Shown: positions 42,106 to 64,000 of the stretch, piece after piece
How the letters are laid out: every line of letters begins with the position of its first letter
Position numbering within the stretch: position 1 is the first letter of the stretch
DNA from: Diploptera punctata
Taxonomy: Eukaryota; Arthropoda; Insecta; Blattodea; Blaberidae
Assembly: GCA_030220185.1 (NCBI GenBank)
Contig: JASPKZ010007250.1
Coordinates: 471,001-535,000, forward strand
Direction: 5' to 3'
DNA: 64,000 nucleotides
Notes under the pieces: model-generated
Seen by the model: only the letters and a program-made list of their open reading frames with translations
Database searches by the model: none
What the model was told of the DNA's origin: nothing
Made by a program: the position numbers and the translations under genes

Positions 42106-42400
42106 ATAAAGAATTGTGGGAAAAGAAACTGAACAGAAAGAAAATAAAATAGAAATAAAAAAGCGAAAATGGATCTGGGTAGGACATACATTAAGGAAAT
42201 ACCATGATTCGATTGAAAAAATTGCATTTGATTGGAACCCTCAAGGACACAGCGGAAGAGGCAGACCGAAACAAACATGGAAGAGAACCATCCTTGAAGA
42301 AATTGCAAAGGAGTGGAAAACCTGGAGGGAAATGAAGAAGTTGGCCCAGAATAGGATCTATTGGCGATGCTTTGTGGATGTCCTATGCTCCTGATAGAAG
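42106..42400 (+). mobile_element. LINE C-terminus (family D)
   Basis: 92 open codons: KKRKWIWVGHTLRKYHDSIE, FDWNPQGHSGRGRPKQTWKR, KEWKTWREMKKLAQNRIYWR. A well-preserved end joined directly to the family A piece. Confidence 0.85.
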
Positions 42401-43195
42401 ATAAAGGAAATGATCATGATGGTGCCGATGAGTGAGTTAATAATTACAAAATTGATTTCTGTCGACGATCAGAAAGGATTTCAAGGGGAGAGAAAAAAAT
42501 GTTATAATATAAAAGGCGAAAGCACAAGAATTATCAGTACAAGATATCGAAACAGCAACGTTTAAGACAAAGTGAAAAGTATGATGAAAGATTACAAAAG
42601 TAGATACTTGAATGGAATCCGACAGGAAGAAGGAAGGGAGGAAGACAAACTAACATGGTTACAAGAAGTAAGCCTGATCAGAACAGTGGATGAAAGAAAC
42701 TTGGAATTCAACTCAGGCATTTTGTATACAATCTATCGATTAAACATTTTAAATAAAATTATAATTTTGAATCTATAGGCCTACATCACCACTCTTCTTA
42801 GCCTCGAGATTATAAATTATACAATTAAAATTTCCAACCCGCTAGTCGGGAAGCAGATGTGCTATTGTGGCATGTTTACCAACTTTGCAATGCAGAAAAC
42901 AGCAAAATGGCATTGCTAGTAGTTTTATAATATTATGACTGAATGGAATCAATCAGAGATTTTCTGGATCCACCATACTATCATATTATCATAAGAAAAT
43001 ATAATAATTTACAACGTACATATATGTTATTAGTTTATTTCAGTTTTCATTTACGATTTTTATAATTGACTCAATTCTATTGGCGGTTTTAGAATATTAT
43101 TGTTAGATTGCTTTATCTGAGTGAGGTATTAATTCGTCTGATTGGTTGAACATTTATTTCTACGACATCTATAATTTTGTTTATATTAATTTTGT
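42401..43195. other. Intergenic, no gene recognised
   Basis: A 68-codon plus frame at 42572-42778 is polar with no domain. The rest is AT-rich. Confidence 0.4.
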
Positions 43196-43533
43196 CTCTC
43201 GCCGTATCCGAGTGGTTAGACAATATGCCTTGGCGCAGAGCTACAGTACTTGCACTGTTTCGGGTCCCCATGGTGAAGACATTTTTTCAGTGAGTTTCGG
43301 CTAGTATGGGACCGGTGCCCACCCAGAACCGCGAGGAATTTGTTAGCTACAAAAATTAGCGATTTCAGATTGAGAAAACCAGCTATAAAGGCTGGGGAAC
43401 CCGGTATGGTAACCATATGCTACCCCTACACTGATTGTATGATCGTCTGCCTTTGTGTTCAACATATGTGGATGAAAGGCCAGTAGCCGGCTGGTAACCA
43501 AGCGTCTTCTTGGTCTGTCGCGCCATGGAGTTG
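43196..43533 (+). mobile_element. SINE family 1
   Basis: Head GCCGTATCCGAGTGGTTAG and the shared body with GGGACCGGTGCCCACC, ending CTGTCGCGCCATGGAGTT. Confidence 0.85.
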
Positions 43534-43624
43534 TTACATTAACTTTTCTCAAGGATTATTAAATTACAATCAATAGCCTATAACAACATTTTCTGCCAAC
43601 ATTTAAAGTAAAAAAATAATGCGT

Positions 43625-43800
43625 TTCAGCCAGCTGGCAGTCTTACATCTATGTGTGACAATAATAAAGATGGACGATAATCCAGTCTGTATAGGTGTGA
43701 TAAGTGATTAATACGTCGGGTTTTCTCAACTTGGAAACACTACACGCTAATTCAACCCAGGAAGTTACTACAGACCTTATGGGCTATGCCAGTGTCCCCC
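43625..43800 (-). mobile_element. Decayed SINE family 1 piece
   Basis: Reverse match to the SINE 1 body (CAGCCAGCTGGCAGTC, ATCCAGTCTGTATAGGTGTGA, GTTTTCTCAACTTGG). Confidence 0.55.
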
Positions 43801-44514
43801 TACGTACAGGTGTATATGTTGCCAAACTCATAATAACGGTATTTGTTTGTTTAGGGAGGGCGGAGGGGCAAGGTTAGCAGTACTTTTTTTTTCCAAATCT
43901 ATGTACTATACATTAAAAAAACATCGTTTTTCTTTTACGGCATGCAGACTAGTTTTATAGTAAATATGAGAGTCGACACTTTCACACAGATAGTGCAGGT
44001 CCGCACGAGCTCAATGACAAGTGGTAACTGTTTTTTTTCTTCAAGAGGGGTTGGCTTGGACGACTACAACTTACAACAGAATGAGACTTTTTTATATCTA
44101 CACACATGGTCTTTTCATGGTTGAGTGTAGATGCGTATTAATGTGTATATAGTTGTAGACACAGATTTTATTTATATGTATTCATTGTTTAGATACTCGT
44201 GTGTAGACATGTAGGGATTTGTTTATGTATTATGATTATTTTTTTTTTGTTCATGGAAAAATAATGCACGTACGGCCAAGCAGGCCCGTGCGCAATGTAA
44301 ATACATATGTATCTCCTTTCTTTTGAAAAAAGGCAATAAATGCTATTCATTCATTCGTACAACCGTGTACCTCCTGTGTTGCATGCTTTAGTTTTATATA
44401 AGGATTTCTCTCAAGAAAATACTGTTAAAATGGCAACTCAGTTCCCTATTCCAAACACAGTAACTTCCTGAGTTAAATCTGAGTGTACTTAGGCCTATTG
44501 TAGCTATCCATACA
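43801..44514. other. Intergenic, no gene recognised
   Basis: Low-complexity T runs. Short frames show no domain. Confidence 0.4.
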
Positions 44515-44850
44515 TAGTAATTCTGCCCGAAGGCAGGTCTTTCACTGCAATCATAACATTTTCATGCTATGCTTGCAGCTTTACTAGGGAATTATAGGTG
44601 TGGTAGCTTCCTGTTGCTTTCCACACCGATGAAATATGATGACCATCATGATGATAATTGATAATGATAATGATGGGCATATGATTTCGGGGACCGTTTG
44701 GGCCTTAAAGTTTTCCTGACATTTGTCTTACAGGTGAGGAAAAACCCCGATAAAAACCTCACCCAGAAAAACTGCTCCGACCGGGGATCGAACCCGGGCC
44801 CGCTGCGTGACAAGGCAGCACGCTACCTCGAGACCACAGCGGTGGACATT
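44515..44850 (-). mobile_element. SINE family 2, full length
   Basis: Complete minus copy, from CATAGTAATTCTGCCCGAAG to GACCACAGCGGTGGAC, including the B-box GGGTTCGATCCCCGG on the minus strand. Confidence 0.88.
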
Positions 44851-44894
44851 GTAGCTATTTAAATGAATAAATCAACAGGACTCTGTGCAACATT

Positions 44895-45345
44895 TACTGA
44901 TCTTCTTCATTCTAGTAGTACCTTGTCTACTAGATGTCTCATTGGGTCTGTATGTCGAGCGTATACCACTTATGACATCTCTTGAAAGATAAGGGTAACT
45001 ATATTAACTTGGTTTTGTAACTCCTTACAAAGGAGAAGCTAAGGCAAAACATCGGGTTGTTACGCCATTGTAGATGGATTACAATACAATATTAATTAGA
45101 CGGAATATGAATTAAAATGTTTATATGAAGGTGGAAATGGTCTCATATATTGGCCGAAATTCCTGATAAAATGTATTCCCCAATGACAAGTCGTATCAGC
45201 GCTTCCCGTAGTTCCTCGATGCGGGACCCATGCGTTTAGTTACCTTTAAAAAGAATCAATATTCAAGATTTTTCAATCATGAAAAATCCATTGGTCTCGG
45301 TCGCGTTTGAACCTGCGATCCCCGACACATACCCAGTCAATTAAA
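44895..45345. mobile_element. SINE family 5 pieces (tail plus, head minus)
   Basis: 44900-45055 matches the family 5 tail (GTAGTACCTTG, AGATGTC, GACATCTC). 45225-45345 matches its head in reverse (AAAAATCCATTG ... TTTGAACCTGCGATCCC). About 170 bp between them is unassigned. Confidence 0.55.
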
Positions 45346-48300
45346 GGATAATTCAGATGGGAAATTTGCATTGGTCACTTTAAGTTTTATGCTGATATGT
45401 GTAACATATATTATAAAATATATATTTAGCGTACTCAAATATTATTATTGGTGCTGTATGTTATCTTGGAACAATTCGTTCATTCCGGTACCATGTTCCT
45501 CACTCAGATACATTATAAAACCGCCATTGTTTATTCACTACAAACTCTTAAAGCATTTATTACGTAGCATTAACTACATTGTGAAAGACAATCTTGGAGA
45601 TTTGTACCCATTTCATGGCTTTTGAAATATATTTGGAAGACGTAAAGCAGTCCTTGTAAATGCAACATTCTACAACTATAGTATATCTACAAGCCTCTTG
45701 AAATTACACAAAATCGTTACAGCCTATTCTAGAATTCTAGAAATACGAGAAAAATTCAGATACACTATCAACTATCTGTCTCCAAAGACTTCAGGTACCA
45801 ATATGTTCCGTCCTAACCGCAGATTGATGAAAAATAAATTACCAGAATATTTTTGCTTAATGTTTCAAATAAAACCTTTATGTTCAAAAAATGACTAAAA
45901 CTATTAAAGTTTGTTAAATAAAAACAAAATTTTAAGTTAAAATTTGCATACAAGTGGTCTAGGATATTTTTTCACAATTGAAATATGATTATCAATAGCC
46001 ATAATATAGGCTACTAATATAACTGACATTTTCGTATGTATCTGTATAGCCTCTTTTTGACGTAAGTCTCTATAAAAGGATTAAGAAAAATGTAATCAAG
46101 TAGATGAGCTAGTGAGGAGAATGTATTTTTAATGTAAACATATTTTTTCCAAGTCCGTGACTAAATGTTAACGTCACAGAAATCATATTTCTCTCTAGGA
46201 AAAAAAAAAAAAGACTTCTGTCCCTAACAGAGAGAAACATTACTTAACAATCAAAACAAATGAAACATATGCTTATTATTCATTGGCCTATATTTTATAT
46301 TGACTTATTATTTTATAAAATAATGTAGTAGGCCTATGAAATTAGTATATTACGATGCAAGGTTGGGAAGTGGTTTTAACAGAATCGAATTTCCGAGATT
46401 CTGTAAAACACTTCAGAAACGTGCGTTGTACATTATTTTTTGCGCGATGGTGTTTTAAAAATAATAAATAATAGTAAAATAATAACAATTTTGTTGGAAA
46501 TATTTGCGTTCATTATAAACAATTGCCTAACATTAACAATGTGGGCAATGTTTATTATCTGAAACAACAGGAGGCCTTGAGAACAATTATTGATAACATG
46601 GCCGCAAGTACGTATTTATTGTTTTATATTGTTTCAAATAAAGTTCAGTTCATTTAAAATGCAGTGATTTGTTTCGTATAATGTATATTAACACTACCTT
46701 TTGGATATTTTCTGTTTATACATTGTACGTAGTATACATAGAAGGCAGTGATTTTACTTCCCGCATGTGGGTGTAAATGTAATATTACAGTATAGTTATT
46801 TAGGTTGGCAACCCCGAAATGTAGGTAGTTGAACTTTCAATAATGGTCGCCATTGCTGGCAAGTACGATAAAACGCACTATCGCGCAAAAAAGTTATTAA
46901 CTTCATCATTGAAAATATGTTTTTCTATCAATCTTTCCTGTAATCTTCTGGATTTTTTTGGCAATAAATTAGGAACTGTTTCACTGGGAGTATATTTTGG
47001 TTCTTCAAAACTGTCTATTTTGCATTCCACTTACAAAATCTTAACATTACAACACAATATAAAGAGATAAAGGTTTCTATGACAATTCCTTTGCATCAGC
47101 GAATATGCCTTCAATAAAAAGAGGCTCAAATGAACTTCAATAAAGGGAAAAAATGCAAATCGTTTAGTCGCGGCCTTGGAAAAAAATAGTATATACACCA
47201 CGGGATCGAAACACTTTAAAACATAATGTGCATATTTTCATTTCAATACCAATTGCAGAACCAATAGTTCACTGACCTTCATGTCCTCATGCCATTAGCT
47301 CATAGTGAAAAGCGTATATAGCATACTGAAGAAAACATAATATATACTCTAATCTACATACAACCTTTGTTACATTGGAAAAATAATCAATTTTAATTAA
47401 TCCGAGACTCTCACTAGGGATTATTACATTTAATTTCTCTATTTTTCACTGTGAAATTTTATAATTTTACCCATTCGAAGATAATCATTGAGCTATTCAA
47501 AGTCTCAATTATTTTAAATTCTAAAAACCTCATAATTATCTTTAGAATGTTCAAATTTATATTTACAGTAAATATTTTTTAAAGGAAATAAAAAATATTG
47601 GCATAAATGGATTAAAAAGCATTGTTCGGATGCAGACATATAACTTTGATTTTGTCATTAAATTATCTGAAATATTTATAAATAATAATGCGCTTAGAAG
47701 AAGAATAAGAAGAAACGATAATTGCCTGCGACCTGTGTTGAACGGCAGTGTTGGCTATTCCCATTTCGCTGGTCTCTGTTGGGAAGCATAGCCATAACCC
47801 AGGTTCCTATAGCCTGTCCGTAGAATCTGTATAGAGAAGCTGTACGAAATAAGCCATTTACGCAGGAGGGGGCAAAAATGCACGGTCAATGAGGCAGCGG
47901 AAGAAAGTGCAGGAGGGAGAACAGATCACGTGATATTAATCATTTTGTTCTTGAGTTTCATAAGCGAGAAAGATATCTAATCGGAAAGCTGGCGAATTTC
48001 TCTACACATTTCACGGACAAACTATAGACATTAAGTCTATTTTGAATTTATGACCGAAATATCTGATTAATGCGGTTATTTACTCATAAACTTTAAGTAA
48101 GTCTATTGAGAGACATGTTTTGTAGGAATAAACATTTTGTGAGAAGAAAATGTTAAAATATTAGAAATGGAATGTTGTAACATTTTGCTATATAACTACT
48201 AGAAAAATGTTATGTATAATTATTTCATAAAACATACGTAATTATATAAATTATTTTGTTCTTTTCATACATTGTTCTATAAATACCTTCAGCATTAAAT

Positions 48301-48441
48301 ATTCCAAAATAATTACATATTAACAGATTTCGTTAGGGAACAATACCCATTTCAGGGAGATGAAATGTTAGAGGGGTCTAGTGAGAGAGGGAGCTATGCC
48401 ACTTTGAGAAGAAATGGAAATAAATTGGTTTTTATAAAGTA
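45346..48441. other. 3.1 kb without recognised gene or repeat
   Basis: Several frames of 60-84 codons lack any domain, and no splice-linked conserved peptide was found. It is the longest repeat-poor stretch in the window, so it is either old degraded sequence or contains elements I do not recognise. Confidence 0.4.
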
Positions 48442-49069
48442 CTAGCTAATACCCGGCGTGCACTACTATGCCTAAATAAATGATAATGTGTTTTGACGTT
48501 TAGTTTAATAAGTAAAAGGAAAAAATAATTATAAATTTATATCGTTATTATTTTTAGATACCCCGTGCTGATTACCCGGCATTGCCCGGGAATCTACGTA
48601 TCCCGATGTATTTGGCATAAATGAGCCGAAAGACAAAATTCGTTATTTCCAGTTATCCGTGCTGCTGCTCTGCTTGCCCGGGAATCTACTTATCCCGATC
48701 TCCTTGGCATCAATGAAAGACAAAAATGGTTATTGTGAGTTATCCGTAAGAGATAAACATATGCTGTCGCGGACTATTTTGTAGAGGTTTTTGAGATATT
48801 CAATTATGTGTACATTAATTTTGTGTATTTGTTATGCTTTAGGCAGCGTAAGCCATTTAAATGTCAAAAAATGATTTTTTTTCAAGTTTTTCACTACAAA
48901 GGGTGATTTTTAAGGGTGTAGTAGTTGAGTATCACAACTCTCTTATAGCCTATGTTCATCCCGGGAATCTCCTGAACATTTTGCAAAAAACCCTATCACA
49001 ATCGGATGAACGGTATGGCAGCGCATAAAATACGAACAAACAAACAAACATTCATTTTTATATATTAGA
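48442..49069 (-). mobile_element. Non-autonomous Helitron (second family)
   Basis: The minus strand starts TCTAATATATAAAAATGAAT (from 49069) and ends CTAG at 48442, with flanking A and T. Near its 3' end is a CCGGGTATTAG string. The interior holds a duplicated CCCGGGAATCTAC(G/T)TATCCCGAT module (about 48580 and 48680). Confidence 0.75.
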
Positions 49070-49660
49070 TAACATTTACGACGTTATTTGTACAATGAAG
49101 GTGTAACTTTTTTCTTCTTAACTTACTGATATGTAAACTATACAAAAGGAAAAATATAAATTTTTATATAAATATCATTATTATTTCCATTTCTTCTCGA
49201 AGTGACGCAGTTCCCTCTCTCACTAGACTCGTAGATTAATAAAAGTTCTCCGTTTAGCTGTTACTAGCAATGTAAAATTTACTAGTTATAGTTGGTTTTC
49301 TGATCCTTGAGCCGTTACTTATTAAGCTACCCAAATTCCTCACGAATGGGCTATTAAACTTACGTAATTTAAACATGTCCCCAAGAGGACATGCCATTTG
49401 TCACAACACCCGGATAATACAAAATAATGTTTTGTGATTTTTAATTTATGTAAGCCCTATAAGGGAATTATTGAAACATCTCATGATTATTGTATTGTTA
49501 TTATATCATTCTATATTGCCATATTAATAATAATATAGTAATATAGAACGCATTAAGCTCCATTTCTTGTTTGGCACTATTTATAATTCACCAATCGTTC
49601 ACTTTAAAATAACGAACATGTACAGGAATAAGACTGCATCACTCTGTCCATGTTCGGTTG
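49070..49660. other. Intergenic, no gene recognised
   Basis: A 40-bp AT hairpin at about 49508-49552 (TTCTATATTGCCATATTA and complement). Confidence 0.4.
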
Positions 49661-50327
49661 AATAGTTGCCCCGAAAAGAGTTGTTTTCAGTGGATTAGTG
49701 ATATATCCCGAGAATATCACGGCATGGTGGATGTAAAACTATGCCTACTCTCTTCTAGACCGGTTTTATTTATTTTTAAAAGTTGGCTTTCAAGCGAATT
49801 GTGATTTATATGTAACAACATGGCGGAAGAAGTCAAATTACAAGTAGCACTGCAGAAAAGCAATTATTGCACATGTGCAACTTCATTCCATCACAGTTCC
49901 GTGGATTCTATCAGAATCTTAGAGAAATTAAGCGAAAATAAGAAAGACACAAAGAATATAACAAAATAACATTAAATGGAAGATAAATTTTGGAAACTGA
50001 CATAAATTTGTCTAACTGAATCAATGTTCAATATGTATTTTCTATTTCTTATTATAGCATTTTAGTTAAATATATGTTAGATCATTTTTCCACTCTATGG
50101 ACATAGCTCGATTTTCCACTCGATTTTGTATTAAATTGTTAATATTCCGTTATTAGCATGTTATTTTGGATTCAAATTGGCTGTATACGTGTCCAATAGG
50201 ATGAGAGATTAAAATGTATATGATATAATAAAGGTAATAGACTCAAAATGAACATTAAAAATTTTTTTTTTCGTTTTCCTAACAATTTGTAGTGTATGGG
50301 TTAGATCTCTTTTCGGGGCAACTATTC
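49661..50327. mobile_element. TIR element, TA-flanked
   Basis: GAATAGTTGCCCCGAAAAGAG (49660-49680) and its exact complement (50307-50327) bound 667 bp. A TA lies at the same place in both ends, as for Tc1/mariner-type targets. No transposase seen inside. Confidence 0.7.
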
Positions 50328-50389
50328 TGTTGTTTATTCAAGAGAAGACTGGCGACTGGTATTATCGCCTCACTATGATGGTTGTCCGT

Positions 50390-50737
50390 CCCGCGCCGTA
50401 GCCGAGTGGTGGTTAAGGCAGGAAGCCTTGGCGCAGAGTTACGGGAATTACGCTGGTTCGAGTTTCCATGGGGGAAGAAATTTTCTCATGGTATTTCGGC
50501 CAGTATGGGACCGGTGCCAACCCAGCATCGTGATGCATTTGGGTAGCTACAATAAGTAGCGACTCCAGGTTGAGAAAACCAGCTGTAACGTCTGGGGGAC
50601 TCGACATGCTGACCACATGTCACCCCTACACTGGCTGATTATCATCTACCTCTGTGATTGACACATGTGGATGTGAGGCCAGCAGCCGGCTGGTAGGCTA
50701 AGGGCCTTGTAGGCCTGTCGCGCCGGGAGTAAAATAA
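50390..50737 (+). mobile_element. SINE family 1 with 15-bp target duplication
   Basis: Full length with a duplicated GTG in the head (GAGTGGTGGTTAAGG). Flanked by perfect ATGATGGTTGTCCGT (50375-50389, 50738-50752). Confidence 0.92.
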
Positions 50738-51036
50738 ATGATGGTTGTCCGTTTATATAAAAGCAGGTGCCGCACGACAATGTTTGACAATGATTAACAT
50801 GCGAAATTATTATAGTTGCGGTAGTCGGCATCTTTATATTTAATTTTATATAACAGCTGGGGAAACAAAGCGAGCCGCTGGACAGCCATCATAATGAGGC
50901 TATAATATGTGACCTGGTGAATGCAAACAACATAACGCTGATGATATTTTCCTCAATGTCCATGCTAACTGTATTTAACAATCAACACTTCTAAAATTCA
51001 TTGTAAAGAACCGTTGAGGTTACGTACTAACTAAAA

Positions 51037-52232
51037 TGTTAAAATATTAAAATAAGTACGTGATATATCAGTTATTCTCAACTAAATTAAATTTATGTTT
51101 GAAAAACTCCGTCAAGTAGTTAAAACCATTGAAAAACCGAATAGAGGGAAAACTGCGTATAGTGACATCTAAAAATTTACGGTTGTTAACGATGAACTAC
51201 AATGAGCAAACTACAATGGTAGCGCTATTTCGTAGTAATAGAATATGTAACTAAATAAAACAAATGCAAGGCACACGGCGTGTTCACTCGGGATTATGGG
51301 AAATTAGCCACTTTGTAAATTGAAATTTTTAACTGCTATCCTTTCGTTCTATGTAGACGGCACTGTGAAAATTATATATTATCGGAAGTTAAAAATCATT
51401 ACTTAGATTTTATTTTACTCTAATTTGTAAGTAAATTCAAACTTGTTTACGTTTTTAATGTGAATCTATTTTCAAAAATAAACCTACTAGAAGTGATAAA
51501 ATTCTAAGATTTGTTAGGTTAGGAAGAGTAATGTTAGTGTACAGCCATTTATAATAAACATTAAAAAATGTGAGTGACTTTATAATGGATTTCAGGTGTA
51601 CGACATGGCTAAGGTTCTATAATAAATAATGTATAAAATATGTATGTGAGAATAAGGGGGTAGGTCAATTGTACATATTTAATAGAGCTCATAATGCTTA
51701 TAAATTTTAATAAACGAAAATAAATTAGCATGTTTTATTCATTTACATTCTTCCGTTAGGTTAAAATTAAAAAAAAAATAGGTCTGAGAGACTGGATACA
51801 AATAATTTCATAATTTATAAATTAAAATGTTATTTATTTCTATAAAAGTTCAATTCCATGATTATTCACCAGATGGTGTTGTATAATTATAATTTATAAT
51901 TCTACCACCAGACGGTGCTGAATTTCATATTAGTACCAGAAAAAATCGAACAAATTTAAATTTCGTTAGTTGTTCTACACTAGCGCCTCTTGTGGCATGT
52001 ACGCGAAACTTATCCACTTTCTCCTCTGGGTCCTCTGTGGTTAAAACTATGTAGATCTTTCAGGGCCATGTTCCATCTTCCATTCGATACCAAATGGAAT
52101 GCAGAAGATGAAACATAATTCTGAAAGGCCTACATAGTTTTAACTACTTTACGATTTTTTCAAACATAAATTTAATTTAGTTGAGGACGACTGATATATC
52201 AGTACTACTTATTTTAATATTTTAACACTGTA
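51037..52232. mobile_element. 1.2-kb element with inverted repeats of about 90 bp
   Basis: 51037-51125 and 52138-52232 are inverted copies (TTAAAATATTAAAATAAGTA; CTCAACTAAATTAAATTTAT). Inside near the right end is a second palindrome (52040-52145) with hammerhead-like arms. The central 900 bp is unassigned. Confidence 0.7.
52102..52132 (+). ncRNA. Decayed hammerhead motif
   Basis: GAAA, stem III AG/CU with loop GC and cleavage base A are present. The core start is CAGAAGA (U4 to A), as at 22663. A more decayed mirror lies at 52052-52082 on the minus strand. Confidence 0.4.
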
Positions 52233-52234
52233 TT

Positions 52235-52931
52235 TAACAAATTGTGCAAGGACCACAAGTATAGAAAATATTTAAGGAAGCGAATGTTTTCTCTAATTGT
52301 TATACATATAAAGTCAAGCCGCTGAGTCTCCAGGTTTGACGTTCAGATTGTCCGAGGGGTAAAGGTAGAAACTCGTCCTCTACTGCCAATAAGGACATAG
52401 TTTAAGTGAGAGTAGACGTCTGCCACAACCAATCACTGCTCTTGACGCCGCTAGTGAGGTTTGAAATTGCTGCGATGTTGTTTCGGCTGTATTTCTTCTA
52501 ACCGCGTGGTACATAAAGCGGCCGCTCCACTGAATATCCATATCGGCAACACTGTCATGAAAACGTCAGGGCCGGGGACTGAGCGGCTGGACTGTAGAAG
52601 CACTTGTTCATATAACAGGAAATCCCTCACTCGCCACTTCTGTCCTCACTATTCTTCTCGTGTGTAGGTCAAATACGGGAGTTTCCTATGTCGGATTACA
52701 CTGTTTGAGGAGGGGGCGACATGCCATTCTTGCGTAGTGTCAAGTTCTAATCAGCAAGAACATCATCGCTGTCTGTCGCTCTGTTCCGAACGTATTAGAG
52801 TTGCTCTTAAAAACTCACACGTTGAAATAACGTCGGATGCACCCGTCTGACGGATGTGTCTCGCTTGATAAATTATTTAAGGCTCGATTGCCAATCCATC
52901 TGTAGATTTGTTAGCTAATAATTCATTAAGT
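52235..52931 (-). other. Possible 3' UTR of the SLC36-like gene; no other gene seen
   Basis: This stretch is visibly richer in GC than its surroundings and free of recognised repeats, and it lies directly downstream of the transporter stop on the minus strand. No clear polyadenylation hexamer was found close by. A 68-residue plus-strand reading frame at 52461-52667 has no recognisable domain and is not called. Confidence 0.3.
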
Positions 52932-63528
<10,597 letters not shown>

Positions 63529-63599
63529 CTGTTAACAAAGAGCAACTTATTAACTCACTCTGCGCCGATTGTACAAACTTCCTCATAAACTTTGGGTAT

Positions 63600-63706
63600 A
63601 ACTAACTCACTGGTACTATAAAACCCTTAGGTTCATGGCCACACGGACATAAGCTCTCCACACATTCCTATCCGGAGCTAATTTTTCCAACCATCACCTA
63701 ATTTAG
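63600..63706 (-). mobile_element. Family A LINE 3' scrap
   Basis: AACTCACTGGTACTATAAAACC ... GGACATAAGCTCTCCACA, the reverse of the usual family A end. Confidence 0.7.
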
Positions 63707-63707
<1 letters not shown>

Positions 63708-63739
<32 letters not shown>

Positions 63740-63876
63740 TCACCGGTGTAGAAAGCAACGGGAAGCTACCACACCTACAATTCCCTAGCAAAGCTGCAAG
63801 CATAGCATGAAAATGCTATGATTGCAGTGAAGGATCTGCCTTCGGGCAGAATTACTATGGATGGATGGATGGATCA
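63708..63876 (+). mobile_element. SINE family 2, 3' part
   Basis: (ATC)n followed by TTCACCGGTG...GCAACGGGAAGCTACC and CTTCGGGCAGAATTAC, ending in (ATGG)n. Confidence 0.8.
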
Positions 63877-63911
63877 CCTAAATAACCTACTTCCCTCAAA
63901 TCATGGTCAAT

Positions 63912-64000
63912 ATTCACTTAGCCTTTAATGACTGGAGTACGTAATATTGCCTTGTAGAAGATTTCCGGGCTGTTGGCCATGGTCTTGAGGTTTGAAGGTC
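63912..64000. mobile_element. MITE M1, left arm, cut by window end
   Basis: TTGTAGAAGATTTCCGGGCT, GTTGGCCATGGTCTTGAGGT match the arm at 4085-4130. Confidence 0.7.

Noticed and set aside
45371..45898. Two adjacent plus frames of 84 and 66 codons as a small gene
   Set aside because: No domain, no conserved motif, no splice logic linking them; composition like the flanking AT-rich DNA.
52461..52667. 68-codon plus frame near the transporter 3' end
   Set aside because: No recognisable domain; the region is more simply the transporter's 3' UTR on the other strand.

Overview
The window is intron-rich, AT-rich insect nuclear DNA made mostly of transposable-element debris. The two host genes are animal genes with insect-like sequence. 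The wealth of non-LTR elements, tRNA-derived SINEs, Penelope-like elements and Helitrons suggests a large hemimetabolous genome; a cockroach or relative is a guess, because no diagnostic marker is present.

Host gene 1 (+ strand, 2703-14536) is nocturnin, the curled homologue. Its coding exons are 2703-2928, 4366-4431, 8405-8526, 13018-13224 and 14000-14536, all with compatible phases and no disabling mutation. The segment that carries the metal-binding Asn of the catalytic domain occurs twice, at the end of exon 1 and in the 66-nt exon 2, so isoforms with alternative active-site edges can be spliced. The introns hold LINE pieces, SINEs, hairpin elements, Penelope remnants with hammerhead ribozyme motifs, and a 640-bp trinucleotide array just before exon 4.

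Host gene 2 (- strand, 63528 down to 52932) is the 3' part of a proton-coupled amino-acid transporter (SLC36/PAT, pathetic-like). Four exons encode 292 C-terminal residues; the 5' exons lie beyond position 64000.

The 37 kb between the genes (about 15-52 kb) shows no convincing host gene. It holds fragments of several non-LTR families, two hammerhead-bearing Penelope loci (15.5-16.2 and 18.4-19.1 kb), a mariner-like relic with long inverted arms and a nested SINE (31.6-33.0 kb), a piggyBac-like relic (19.7-20.4 kb), Helitrons, foldback elements, several SINE families and microsatellites. A tandem repeat of about 297 bp carries a tRNA-like domain (20, 53 and 55-56 kb).

The most interesting non-gene signal is a set of hammerhead ribozyme cores (CUGANGA, stem II, GAAA, short stem III, cleavage base) at the ends of Penelope-derived sequence, often as head-to-head pairs in palindromes. 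Several have intact cores, and stem II covaries between families.
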